Source: Psychroflexus aurantiacus (GTDB lineage Bacteria > Bacteroidota > Bacteroidia > Flavobacteriales > Flavobacteriaceae). From it: a DNA stretch of 64,000 nucleotides. The stretch spans positions 473,885-537,884 of the forward strand of contig NZ_JAAIKD010000001.1 in NCBI RefSeq assembly GCF_010820555.1, written 5' to 3'. Positions 46,734-55,609 of this stretch are shown piece by piece (position 1 is the stretch's first letter; each line of letters begins with the position of its first letter). The notes beneath the pieces were generated by a model, which did not search any database, had not been told where the DNA came from, and was given only the letters and a program-made list of their open reading frames with translations. The position numbers and the translations under genes are program-made.

Positions 46734-47309
46734 TTATTTTTTGAGCCCTTTATAAAAATCAGATTGAAGCAGCGAATAAATTTCACTATCCAAATACTCT
46801 CCGTTATAAAAATAGTTCTCTCGAAAATAAGCTTCTTTTTGAAACCCCATACTCGTCAATAGTCCGCGGGAATTATCATTTCCAGGATTGATGTTGGCTT
46901 CTAAACTATGCAGATTAAATTTCTTAAAACCAAAATTGAAAATACACATCATCGCTTCTTTCATCAATCCTTTTTTCCAAAACTCTGGCTTCAGTGTATA
47001 TCCAATCTCTGCTCTGGAATTTTTAGGATCGATGTTGAAAAACGCAAAATCACCGATAAATTTCCCGGTCGATTTCTCTATCAGAGCCCAAAGCATTCCG
47101 GTCCTCTCCTTGTACAGCTTTAATTTTTTAGAAATAGACTCTTCAGACTGTTGGAGGCTTAGATGCCTTTCCTGATCCATATAAACCATGACCCGTTCAT
47201 CAGAACGGATACCCTGGACCTCTGAGGCGTCTGACAAGTTTAATTGCCTTAGAAGTAACCTCTGACTTTCCAATTCTGGGAATTCCTCGAAGTATAGGTC
47301 ATTGAGCAT
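46734..47309 (-). CDS. RimJ/RimL-type GNAT acetyltransferase
   Basis: 191 residues. The start (ESQRLLLRQLNLSDASEV) and LEANINPGNDNSRGLLTSMGF are typical of ribosomal-protein alanine acetyltransferase relatives. Motif A is ALIEK...IGYTLKPEFWKKGLMKEAM in outline. Substrate unknown. An attC-like inverted repeat lies between it and the histidine kinase. Confidence 0.85.
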   Translation of the reverse strand: MLNDLYFEEFPELESQRLLLRQLNLSDASEVQGIRSDERVMVYMDQERHLSLQQSEESISKKLKLYKERTGMLWALIEKSTGKFIGDFAFFNIDPKNSRAEIGYTLKPEFWKKGLMKEAMMCIFNFGFKKFNLHSLEANINPGNDNSRGLLTSMGFQKEAYFRENYFYNGEYLDSEIYSLLQSDFYKGLKK

Positions 47310-47353
47310 AGACGTTGTGGCTGATTAAGTGAAGTTACAAAATACATAACGGT

Positions 47354-47473
47354 TCTCAGCTATACGAAGGCATGGATTTTAACCACTCAACCTTCTACGA
47401 AGAACTGAACTTTAAATATAGCACTTAACTGACCTACAAAGCACGAAATCACTGCTTGCGTATAGGTGATGTT
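47354..47473 (-). repeat. Inverted-repeat boundary downstream of the kinase
   Basis: Arms 47360-47372 and 47453-47465 (CTATACGAAGGCA against its near complement) enclose about 80 bp; GGTAAC-like boxes flank them (TAACGGTT at 47347, GATGTTGTG at 47468). The design matches the boundaries at 53-55 kb, but the boxes do not pair with those at the kinase start, so it is a weaker example. Confidence 0.5.
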
Positions 47474-47483
47474 GTGTAAATTT

Positions 47484-50400
47484 CTACTCCTCTAATGGAT
47501 CTATCTTTTGCATTAGCATACCCTTTAAAGTCTCCCATTCTTCCTTCAGTTCGGTAAGCAGAGCCTCCAAATGCTCAAAGGAACGATCTGTGGTAGCATT
47601 TTCCATTTTTCGTGCAATATCAGCTAATATGTCACAGCGCATGCTAAGAGAAGTACCATTAATTGCATGGGCAATTGTCCTGATATTTGCTAAATCTATT
47701 TCATTGTATGCCTGTTCGAGTTGTTCTATCTTTTGTGGTATAACGGTAATGAACATCGATATTAATTGTTGAGCCACCTCCATATCATTTCCAATACCTT
47801 CTGCTAGTTCGCTAAATCCAAAATGAATTTCACTTTTAGTGTCTATGTTTTTCAAATCAGCATTGACGTTTTTTCCTTGCTGAAAGAATTTATTTAATAC
47901 TGCTTGTATTTTTGTGGATTCTAATGGTTTAGTTAAAAAATAATTCATTCCTGAGGCAAGACAACGTTCTTTTTCTTCCTTCAATGCACCTGCTGTAAGG
48001 GCAATGATGGGAAGGTGATTATTTGGATTGATTTCCAACGCTCTGATTTTTTGGGTTGCTTCAATGCCATCAAGTTCGGGCATGTGTACATCCATAAAGA
48101 TTAAGTCAGGAGAAATGCTTTGGTATTGCTCAATAGCTTCTAAGCCATTTCTTGCTTCATATACTTCGCTATTGGGCATCAGTTGTGAAAGCATGATTTT
48201 GCTAAGCACCATGTTCAAGGGATTGTCTTCTGCAATGAGGATTTTTATTTTTTCGCTTGTTTCGTCTGTTTCTGCTGCTGTTTGTTCAGTTTCTTGGTGT
48301 GGGAGAGTTGCTGCTTTTTGATGGAGACGAGAGAGGTAATTGAATAGATCTTCGCTTTTAACGGGTTTATTTAAAAGGAAACGAATTCCTAACTCCTTAC
48401 TTTTTTGATTCAACTCTGCATTATCTAATGAGGAATGAAGTAAAATGACAGGTTGCTTTTCGATGCTTAGTTTAAATTGATCCTTCATTTGGCGGATAGT
48501 GTCTATACCATTGAAATAGGGCATTTCATAATCGCAGATTACCACTTCATAAGGTTGAGAATTTTGCAGTTTCTGAAGTGCCTCAAGTCCATTGCTGCAG
48601 GAGTCTGTTGCTATCTGCCATTGCTTGAGCATTTGCTCGAGAATGAGTCGGTTGTTATCATTATCATCAATAATCAAACAGCGTTTTACACCTTTAATCT
48701 GTGTGGTATCTAGTTTTACTCCCTCATCAAAATGCGTGATGATTTCAAAATAGAACGTAGTGCCAACATCAGGAGTGCTGTCTATGTGGATTTTGCTTCC
48801 CATTTTTTCTGCAATCATTTGCGAAATTACCAGTCCTAAACCTGTGCCTCCATATTTACGCGTGGTGGAACTGTCAGCTTGAGAAAATGATGTGAAAAGT
48901 TTTGCTTTTTGCTCCTCGGTAATACCAATCCCTGTATCTCGTACGGAAATTGAAAGTTTACCTTGGTTGCCTTCAAGTGCATGATAGGCTACTTTTAGTG
49001 CTACTTCACCCTTTTCCGTAAACTTGACGGCATTGCTTAAAAGATTGGCTAAAATCTGTTTGGTGCGAATAGCGTCAAGATGGGCAAAACGAGGCATAGA
49101 AGGGTCGATATCCAATAACAACTCAATCCCTTTGTCAGCTGCTGAGAAGTTGATAATATCGATGCTATTTTCTAAAAGCACCACCATATCAGTTTTCATG
49201 ACCTCAAGCTCCAACATTCCCGCTTCAATTTTAGAAAAATCAAGAATATCGTTGATAATTCCCAAGAGTGTATGCCCTGATACATTGGCACTATTAGCAT
49301 ATTGTTGTTGAACATGGTTTAGTGGGGTTTTGGTAAGCAACTCCGTAAAACCAATCACCCCATTGAGTGGCGTACGGATTTCGTGGCTCATATTGGCAAG
49401 AAACTCAGATTTTGCTTTGCTGGCGGCTTCGGCTTGTTCTTTGGCTTTGATTAGTTCTAATTCAGCCTTTTTACGCTCGTTGATGTCTTGCAATACCCCC
49501 AAGAGTCTTACACATTTACCGTCTTTGAATTCACTATTTCCAATTGCTCTTACCCAAAACAATTTGCCTTTGGAACTTGTAAGTTGCAATTCTAAGTCAT
49601 AAGGAGTACCATCAACCAAAGCTTTTTGGATGGCTTTCTCAAGTTGTGCCCAACTTTCGGGGGCATAATAACTAGCCATTTGCTCATACGTAGGCACAAA
49701 ACCATGAGGCACTTCATGGATATCACAAATGGTATCCGACCAGCTGATTTCGCCTGTCAAGTTGTTAAAATCCCAGCCACCCACCTGAGCCACACGGCTG
49801 GTTTGCAGCAGGAAATCCTTGGTTTTTGTCAGTTCTACCTCCGCTTTCTTGCGTTTGGTAATGTCTTGTCGGATAGAAATGTACTGTACAACCTTACCCG
49901 ATTCGTTTAAAACAGGCTGAACAATACAACTCACCCAATAATTACTACCATCTTTTTTCCGCTTTTTGATTTCTCCTTTCCAGGTTTTGCCTGCCATAAT
50001 CGTTTCTTTCTGATTATGCCAAAATTCCCCGTCGTGGTAGTCTGAATTCAGGATATGGTGGTTTTGCCCGATTAGTTCTTCTTCAGTGTAGCCAGATAGC
50101 TCACACAACTGTTTGTTTACTTTTACAAATAGGTCTTGTGTATTGGTAATGGAGAGGGCAGAACTCTCGTTTATGGCACTGGTGATGTCTTTTATCTCTT
50201 TGCTGATGGCAGCAATTTCTGCTTCCTTCTTTTTTTGCTCGGTGATATTGGTATGCGTACCGACTACCCTGCTGGCTTCCCCTTTTTCGTTTCGCTCTAC
50301 CACTTTTGCTTTGTTCAGTATCCACAAATACTGACCTGCCTTGTTTCTGAATCGGTATTCGTGGCTGAAGGTGTCGCCATTATCAGGGGTTTGGGTGACT

Positions 50401-51428
50401 TTGTCGATTTCAGCAAACACCCATTGGGCATCATCGGGGTGCAATCTTTCTGCCCATTCACTGGCTAAAAATGCAAGTTCGCCCATTTCGTAACCTAGCA
50501 TTTCTACCCAAGCCTTTGAGAAAACAGTAACGCCATTGGCAGGTGTCCAGTCCCAAATACCGTCACCCGAAGCGTCTAGCGCGTAGTTTAATTGTTTGTT
50601 TAATGCTTCTCTCTCTAGTTCAATTTTTTTCCTTTCTGTTATATCTTGCGCCACGCCCCTTAGGGTAGTAATATTCTTATTTTCATCAAAAACCGCCTCT
50701 CCACGTGCCCAGATCCATACTTGGCTTCCGTCTGTGCGAATGCCCTTAAGTTCTAATTCATAGGGAATACCCTGCTCAATAGCAAGGGCTACAGAAGCCG
50801 TTATGGTCTCCCAACTTTCAGGGCTGTATAGTTGCTTCTGCTCGGGAAAAGTGGGCGTAGGAAGAATAGGGTCTAAGCCAAACATTTTGTAAAGTTCCTC
50901 AGACCATAACACCTCATTGGTTTTTAAATCAAGCTCCCAGCTCCCTGTTTTGGAAATTTGTTGGCCCTTCCTAAGTTGGTCAGTAGTTCTCTGAAGCAGT
51001 AATTCCTTGTTTTTAAGCTCTGTAATATCTTGGTGTGCCCCCAGCATTCTAACAGGTTTGCCCTGCTGATCCCTGATTGCCAAACCACGGCACCTAATCC
51101 AGACGGTAGAGCCATTTTTATGCGTATATCGTACCGTTTGGTTGTAAGGGTGATCCGGATTTTCGCAATGTTTGATAAGGTTTTCTGTGGCAAGTTTTAA
51201 GTCTTCAGGGTGGATAATATGTTGCCAAGCCGATGCTTTATGCGGCATTTCACGGTGGTCGTATCCTAAAACCGCCCAAAATTTAGGATTCATCCATTCT
51301 TCTTCGGGCTGCTCCAAATCCCAATACCACAAGCCATCTAGAGAAGACTCTTGAATAAAATCAAAAATTGACTCATCGGTTTTGATCAGCTCGTAGAGTT
51401 CTTTTTTTAGGTAGTTGGGGGATTTCAT
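47484..51428 (-). CDS. Soluble hybrid histidine kinase, five PAS, two receivers, Hpt
   Basis: 1314 residues without any membrane helix. Five PAS/PAC modules fill about 15-665 (each closing with a DITE or DINE-type PAC end such as HQDITELK). HisKA follows with the phospho-acceptor in NMSHEIRTPLNG, then HATPase with GTGLGLVIS, a first receiver (about 920-1040, phospho-acceptor D in VICDYEMP), a second receiver (about 1070-1190, FMDVHMPEL) and an Hpt domain with AHAINGTSLSM. The phosphorelay ends here or passes to an unlinked regulator. Five PAS domains suggest redox, light or ligand sensing in the cytoplasm. Confidence 0.9.
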   Translation of the reverse strand: MKSPNYLKKELYELIKTDESIFDFIQESSLDGLWYWDLEQPEEEWMNPKFWAVLGYDHREMPHKASAWQHIIHPEDLKLATENLIKHCENPDHPYNQTVRYTHKNGSTVWIRCRGLAIRDQQGKPVRMLGAHQDITELKNKELLLQRTTDQLRKGQQISKTGSWELDLKTNEVLWSEELYKMFGLDPILPTPTFPEQKQLYSPESWETITASVALAIEQGIPYELELKGIRTDGSQVWIWARGEAVFDENKNITTLRGVAQDITERKKIELEREALNKQLNYALDASGDGIWDWTPANGVTVFSKAWVEMLGYEMGELAFLASEWAERLHPDDAQWVFAEIDKVTQTPDNGDTFSHEYRFRNKAGQYLWILNKAKVVERNEKGEASRVVGTHTNITEQKKKEAEIAAISKEIKDITSAINESSALSITNTQDLFVKVNKQLCELSGYTEEELIGQNHHILNSDYHDGEFWHNQKETIMAGKTWKGEIKKRKKDGSNYWVSCIVQPVLNESGKVVQYISIRQDITKRKKAEVELTKTKDFLLQTSRVAQVGGWDFNNLTGEISWSDTICDIHEVPHGFVPTYEQMASYYAPESWAQLEKAIQKALVDGTPYDLELQLTSSKGKLFWVRAIGNSEFKDGKCVRLLGVLQDINERKKAELELIKAKEQAEAASKAKSEFLANMSHEIRTPLNGVIGFTELLTKTPLNHVQQQYANSANVSGHTLLGIINDILDFSKIEAGMLELEVMKTDMVVLLENSIDIINFSAADKGIELLLDIDPSMPRFAHLDAIRTKQILANLLSNAVKFTEKGEVALKVAYHALEGNQGKLSISVRDTGIGITEEQKAKLFTSFSQADSSTTRKYGGTGLGLVISQMIAEKMGSKIHIDSTPDVGTTFYFEIITHFDEGVKLDTTQIKGVKRCLIIDDNDNNRLILEQMLKQWQIATDSCSNGLEALQKLQNSQPYEVVICDYEMPYFNGIDTIRQMKDQFKLSIEKQPVILLHSSLDNAELNQKSKELGIRFLLNKPVKSEDLFNYLSRLHQKAATLPHQETEQTAAETDETSEKIKILIAEDNPLNMVLSKIMLSQLMPNSEVYEARNGLEAIEQYQSISPDLIFMDVHMPELDGIEATQKIRALEINPNNHLPIIALTAGALKEEKERCLASGMNYFLTKPLESTKIQAVLNKFFQQGKNVNADLKNIDTKSEIHFGFSELAEGIGNDMEVAQQLISMFITVIPQKIEQLEQAYNEIDLANIRTIAHAINGTSLSMRCDILADIARKMENATTDRSFEHLEALLTELKEEWETLKGMLMQKIDPLEE

Positions 51429-51479
51429 TTGGAGATATGCTATTAAAATTTTACATAGCTTTTATGTAGATGGTTTGTT

Positions 51480-51599
51480 GTGTAATAAAGTAACAAATTT
51501 AGCGAGTACAAACCAAATATAAAATCCTAGCGGATTTTCAGAAGTAGGCGAGAACAAGCGATTACTTATAGCCAATGTTGTGCTTTCGTTTTTTAATTT
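51480..51599 (-). repeat. Cassette boundary B0 (attC-like, weak)
   Basis: Between the stop of the DUF6090 gene and the kinase start. The box GTTGTGC at 51577-51583 complements the opening box GTACAAC at 53110-53116 (one mismatch), so it marks the end of that cassette. The arms inside are poorly paired. Confidence 0.4.
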
Positions 51600-52325
51600 T
51601 TATTCAATTTTTTGGTTAATGATGAGAAGCAATTCGTTATAGTCCTTTATTACTTTATTTGCGCCTTCTAGAAGGGCAGATGTCATCAATGTACTACTGG
51701 CAATAACATTCCTGAAATTCTCACTGTTATATGCATCTACATTTAGATAGTCCTTAGAATTTAATATTCCTTTACTAACCATTATATCTGTCATTACTCC
51801 TCGATTAACTAAATAAGGAAGTATATTAGAATGCACATCATTTTCTAGATACTCTATTCCTTTATTATAATATCCAATTGATTCTGAAAGATTCTGCATA
51901 CTTTTTGTAAGTTCAGACCATTGAAAAATCTTTTTATTAGAGCCAAGTTCGTTTTCAATTATGGGCAGATCAATTCTTTCTAGATAGAAAAAGACCATAC
52001 TACTAATCTTTTTTATCTTTTCAGTATCAGAAATATTCTGGTCACTACTATTCAAAAATTCAAGACGTTTATCAACTCTTTGTTTCAAGAATTCGATTGC
52101 GCTTTCCAGTTCAGTTTTGTTCTCGTTTATTTCCTCTCGAAGATTTACCAATACCTGTTGCGATTGCTTTTCTAATATTCTTTGCTGATTCCAATTATTA
52201 ATCTGAAGAGCAATCAAAATTCCAATAACAACAAGTATAATCTCACCAACGGCATATTTTAAATACCTGCCTGTATTGCCTTCTGAAAGCATATTTCGCC
52301 TAATTTTTCTAAAGAATTTAATCAT
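51600..52325 (-). CDS. DUF6090-type membrane protein, second of a pair
   Basis: 241 residues. It begins MIKFFRKIRRNMLSEGNTG and has one membrane helix (about 24-45), then a helical periplasmic or cytoplasmic part. It is a clear paralogue of the next gene upstream: same start, same position of the helix. The reading frames overlap by 8 bp. The family is common in Bacteroidota and has no known function. Confidence 0.8.
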   Translation of the reverse strand: MIKFFRKIRRNMLSEGNTGRYLKYAVGEIILVVIGILIALQINNWNQQRILEKQSQQVLVNLREEINENKTELESAIEFLKQRVDKRLEFLNSSDQNISDTEKIKKISSMVFFYLERIDLPIIENELGSNKKIFQWSELTKSMQNLSESIGYYNKGIEYLENDVHSNILPYLVNRGVMTDIMVSKGILNSKDYLNVDAYNSENFRNVIASSTLMTSALLEGANKVIKDYNELLLIINQKIE

Positions 52326-53085
52326 CTTTGGTTGTTAAGGTTGTAGCTAACTGAGGTCTATCACTGAGTTTTTCATTGATCAGATTGATCATTTCAACGG
52401 TCGATTCTAACTGTTTTTTGGTAATACCCTTAATAGCCTCTGAAAATTCCTTACGACCTAATAATTGGCTATTGATAGTAAATCGAAGTTCAGGATCAAT
52501 TGAATAATCCTGCCGAATACTACCGTCTGGGTTTTGTCCGAATTTCATCCCATTGTTTGAAACGAAAACGCCATAAATATTGTCGATTAGAAATAGATTG
52601 TTGTTTGTGATTACTGCCGCAAGATAATCCAGCTGTTGATAGTATCTAATGAGTTCATTCTTAAGCTCTTTGTCTTTAATGAGTACAATATTACCCGTTG
52701 ATTCCAGATTGTTGAAGGTAGCTTTATTTGCAATAAAGGTACGACGAGTCGTAAGTTCAAATAATAAAGGTGCTATATCCGAAGGAGAGGGAATTGGTTT
52801 TTGCATAAACATTAAAACACTATCTGCCTTGGCAATCATTTCAGATTCATTGGCTAATTGACCATCTATGATCTCCTTTTGTATCTCAAGGTCTTCACGA
52901 AGGTTTTCCAAAGAAATTCGGAGCAGCTCTTTATCTTGAACACTCTGGTTCCAGTTACCGATTTGTACAGCGATGATGATACCGATCACAACGAGGAGTA
53001 TCTCACCCACAGCATACAGGGCATACTTCCCAACTTTGCTATCAGCAATGAGGTTCTTACGAATGGTTCTAAAGAATTTAATCAT
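52318..53085 (-). CDS. DUF6090-type membrane protein, first of a pair
   Basis: 255 residues, with the start MIKFFRTIRKNLIADSKVG and one membrane helix (about 22-44) in the same place as in its paralogue. The body is helical. It opens the cassette that begins with GTTGTAC at 53116 and reads leftwards. Two paralogues in one cassette point to a heteromeric membrane complex, but this is inference. Confidence 0.8.
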   Translation of the reverse strand: MIKFFRTIRKNLIADSKVGKYALYAVGEILLVVIGIIIAVQIGNWNQSVQDKELLRISLENLREDLEIQKEIIDGQLANESEMIAKADSVLMFMQKPIPSPSDIAPLLFELTTRRTFIANKATFNNLESTGNIVLIKDKELKNELIRYYQQLDYLAAVITNNNLFLIDNIYGVFVSNNGMKFGQNPDGSIRQDYSIDPELRFTINSQLLGRKEFSEAIKGITKKQLESTVEMINLINEKLSDRPQLATTLTTKDD

Positions 53086-53109
53086 TAGTTAGTGGTTTCT
53101 GGTAATGAA

Positions 53110-53247
53110 GTACAACGGGCTTGCATATGTGTTTGTGGCGGGTAAACAGGCGCAAGTCATTTAGTTATACTTTTTCATTTATAAACATACCAAAATTTTA
53201 GATTCAGCAAGAACTTTAGCCATAAAACATATGCGATGTTACCTACC
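53110..53247 (-). repeat. Cassette boundary B1 (attC-like)
   Basis: Outer arms GCATATGT at 53123-53130 and ACATATGC at 53227-53234, with an inner pair GTGGC (53135-53139) and GCCAT (53219-53223), about 80 bp apart. The right end overlaps the stop of the next gene: GTTACCTACC at 53238-53247. The left box GTACAAC lies at 53110. Confidence 0.7.
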
Positions 53248-53967
53248 GTTATTCTTGATGTTTATTTCTAAAAAGAATTCATTTTGGTTCAAATAGTTAT
53301 CTACACTATAACACTTAACAATATATTTATTTTCAGCTATTTCTTTACCCCATTCAGGACCCCAATTATTTGGCTTATATTCTCCAATTTTGATTATTTG
53401 TTCATCTTTTTCTTTAAAAAATTCAAATCCATTTTCAGTATATTCAGCGACCAAGTCTACATTCAAAGACATAATGAAATTTTCACTTTTGGCAAAAACA
53501 GGCTCGCCAAAAGTTTCAGTTACTGAACCGTTTGTTTTGTTTACAATTTTATAGTTATTACCTTCTCCCCATTGAGTTCTAACTAAATAGAAATTTTCTT
53601 TCTCATAAAAATCATATAAAGTATTTTCATACTCACCTTTACTAGGCGAAAGCTTGATCAATTTCCATTTATCTTCATTGTCAATTTTTAAAAATAATTC
53701 TGTTGAATCCTTTTTAATAAGATTGTCAAATTTCTCCATAAAAAGTTTTTCTCTTGATCTTGCTCTTACGTGCGAATTATCAGATTTAAATTCGGCATAT
53801 CCAATCAATTTTTGAAAATTTGATTTCTTTTGTTCAACTAATGTGTCAACTATTTTTAGGGATAATTTAAAATTATCAACTTTAATAACCGTGTCAATTT
53901 TAATTTCCTGAGAATTAGCAGTTAGAGCAAGTAGAAATATTATTACTAATATCGTTTTTTTTATCAT
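53239..53967 (-). CDS. Secreted protein of unknown function in a cassette
   Basis: 242 residues from the ATG at 53967, where a signal peptide begins (MIKKTILVIIFLLALTANSQ); an in-frame start 18 codons upstream lies in the boundary repeat. The mature protein is charged and beta-rich without cysteines, and I recognise no family. The sequence is markedly AT-rich. The stop codon is inside the end box GGTAGGTAAC, whose complement GTTACCTGCC opens the cassette. Confidence 0.6.
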   Translation of the reverse strand: MIKKTILVIIFLLALTANSQEIKIDTVIKVDNFKLSLKIVDTLVEQKKSNFQKLIGYAEFKSDNSHVRARSREKLFMEKFDNLIKKDSTELFLKIDNEDKWKLIKLSPSKGEYENTLYDFYEKENFYLVRTQWGEGNNYKIVNKTNGSVTETFGEPVFAKSENFIMSLNVDLVAEYTENGFEFFKEKDEQIIKIGEYKPNNWGPEWGKEIAENKYIVKCYSVDNYLNQNEFFLEINIKNNGR

Positions 53968-53970
53968 AAT

Positions 53971-54117
53971 GGCAGGTAACGTTTGGTGTATGGGGTGTAT
54001 GGTTAGTTGCGTGGTTCGCAACTAATTTAGTAAACAAATACTTGCCAGAGGAAATTCCGAAGGAATTTTCGTGATAAGCACTTGCCAAAGCAATTAATTA
54101 TACACAGTTTTACCTGC
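53971..54117 (-). repeat. Cassette boundary B2 (attC-like)
   Basis: Arms 53995-54010 and 54090-54105 (GTGTATGGTTAGTTGC against GCAATTAATTATACAC) with four mismatches, and two further hairpins inside. The box GGCAGGTAAC at 53971-53980 and the pair at 54107-54117, which contains the stop of the next gene, complete it. Confidence 0.7.
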
Positions 54118-54763
54118 TGCCTTTTATTTTTTCAAATTCGTTTTTTAATTCCGTTTTATATTTTTCTACTTCTTTTGATGTATACATACAACAAAATCCG
54201 GCTTGTATTTTCCACGTTCTGAACTTATAATGCCGGCCAGTAGATTTAAATTCCGATTCCGTCATTCGAGTAAATCCTTTTTCGGTTTCGTCAGAGTTTA
54301 AATAAATTCCAGAAACCATTTTTATGTCTGTTTCTGGCAAATTTTCATTAAAGTCCGAAGATGTCAATAAAATTCCGCTATTTGGGATTTTAATTTTTTT
54401 ATTCCAAGTGATTGCTGAAATTGACAAATCTTTCGAGTTTTCAACTCCATAAACTATAGTCACATATTCTTTGTCAAAGTCAGACGGAATAATTAGTGTT
54501 TTTGTTCGAAATTGATAATTGTAAATAACCACAACAATTATGCTCACTAGCAATTCTGTTAGGAATATTTTTTTGTAATCCTTTAACCATTTTTTTAATC
54601 CAAAGTCAATTACAAAAAGTAAAATTCCAATGACGATAAGTGCAATAACTACAAAAAAAAACCAACCTAAATTTCTTTCCTTGAATACAATGAATATCGC
54701 ATAAATTATAGACGAAACTGATAAAATCAGAAATGGTGTTATTTTTTTTAGCGTCTTGTTCAT
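54110..54763 (-). CDS. Membrane protein of unknown function in a cassette
   Basis: 217 residues with three hydrophobic segments (about 10-27, 33-51, 67-83) followed by a soluble domain with a CC pair (FCCMY) near the C-terminus. No family recognised. Opens at GTTACCTGC and closes with the complementary box that contains its TAA. AT-rich. Confidence 0.65.
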   Translation of the reverse strand: MNKTLKKITPFLILSVSSIIYAIFIVFKERNLGWFFFVVIALIVIGILLFVIDFGLKKWLKDYKKIFLTELLVSIIVVVIYNYQFRTKTLIIPSDFDKEYVTIVYGVENSKDLSISAITWNKKIKIPNSGILLTSSDFNENLPETDIKMVSGIYLNSDETEKGFTRMTESEFKSTGRHYKFRTWKIQAGFCCMYTSKEVEKYKTELKNEFEKIKGSR

Positions 54764-54770
54764 TCAGCTT

Positions 54771-54910
54771 GCAGGTAACGGTTCGCGCATAACATAAGTG
54801 GCGACTTAAAATGCGCAAGTTTTTCGGTTAAACTTTTACTTTTATAAAAATACACAAACCTTTCGTTTCAGCTCCAAATCTCGCCATTTTTGTTATGCGC
54901 TGTTATGTGC
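54771..54910 (-). repeat. Cassette boundary B3 (attC-like, best preserved)
   Basis: Outer arms GCGCATAACA (54785-54794) and TGTTATGCGC (54891-54900) are perfect; inner arms TGGCGA (54799-54804) and TCGCCA (54881-54886) are perfect, each with a 4-base spacer from the outer arm. About 76 bp lie between. The flanking boxes are GCAGGTAAC (54771-54779) and GTTATGTGC (54902-54910). This R-L-loop-L-R layout is that of integron attC sites. Confidence 0.75.
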
Positions 54911-55583
54911 TGGCTTTTTTTCCGTTCATTATTATTTCAGCTGTCCCAGATATAAAATCAGTCAATTTATCAATCAAAGTTTTTAAAAAGTCAATTGATT
55001 CAATTTTTACTTGTGATTTTTTGATATCAAATAGTATTCCGTTTGAATTTTCAATAAATGTTAAAACATCATTTTTCGGTGATTTTATTATTCCATTATT
55101 GTGAGCTATGGAATTTCTAATCAACTGATACTTTTTTATTTCAGCCCATAGTTCATTTAAATCATCCAAATTCACGTCTAATACATTTGTTACATACTTT
55201 CTACATTGTCCAATGTAACCTTGTCCGTTAATGTCTTTAGGTCCAATTTTTAAATTTTCAGCATTTTGGCACCATTCACAGAGCTTAAAAAATTCATTTT
55301 CAAAAGTTGAATAAATTGTCAGATAAATTGATTGATTAAGAATGTTAGGAAATTCCGAACTATTTATAATCTCCATTTCGTAAATGTCAAATGCATCTGG
55401 CATCTCAGGATTATTAGAGTGTTTTTTATTCCAGGCTTGATACTTTTCGTTTAATTCTTTCTCTTGTTGAATAATCATTCCCGCAGAGTTATCCAAATAA
55501 TCTTTTATTGGGTCAAATTTGAAATTCAATAAAATTCTTGTGTTATCAAGAAAGTCGTATTTTCTTAATTTTCTAGAAGACAT
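54903..55583 (-). CDS. HEPN-like domain protein of unknown function
   Basis: 226 residues from the ATG at 55583; a GTG seven codons earlier overlaps the boundary box and is rejected. Mostly helical. The C-terminal half contains R156-NSIA-H161 (YQLIRNSIAHNNG), the R-x4-H motif of HEPN ribonucleases, preceded by the helix ELWAEIKKY. HEPN proteins often act as toxins or antiphage nucleases. The motif is short, so a non-catalytic HEPN relative is possible. The stop overlaps the box GCACATAAC. Confidence 0.6.
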   Translation of the reverse strand: MSSRKLRKYDFLDNTRILLNFKFDPIKDYLDNSAGMIIQQEKELNEKYQAWNKKHSNNPEMPDAFDIYEMEIINSSEFPNILNQSIYLTIYSTFENEFFKLCEWCQNAENLKIGPKDINGQGYIGQCRKYVTNVLDVNLDDLNELWAEIKKYQLIRNSIAHNNGIIKSPKNDVLTFIENSNGILFDIKKSQVKIESIDFLKTLIDKLTDFISGTAEIIMNGKKAST

Positions 55584-55600
55584 ATTTTGGTTTTCAGCTT

Positions 55601-55609
55601 GCACATAAC
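55601..55609 (-). repeat. Opening box of the first cassette (B4)
   Basis: GCACATAAC on the plus strand, the complement of GTTATGTGC at 54902-54910, 18 bp before the HEPN-like start. The 250 bp beyond shows no further paired arms except a dispersed repeat. Confidence 0.5.

Noticed and set aside
54606-54818. 70-codon frame across a cassette boundary
   Set aside because: It overlaps both the membrane protein gene and the inverted repeat, in another frame.
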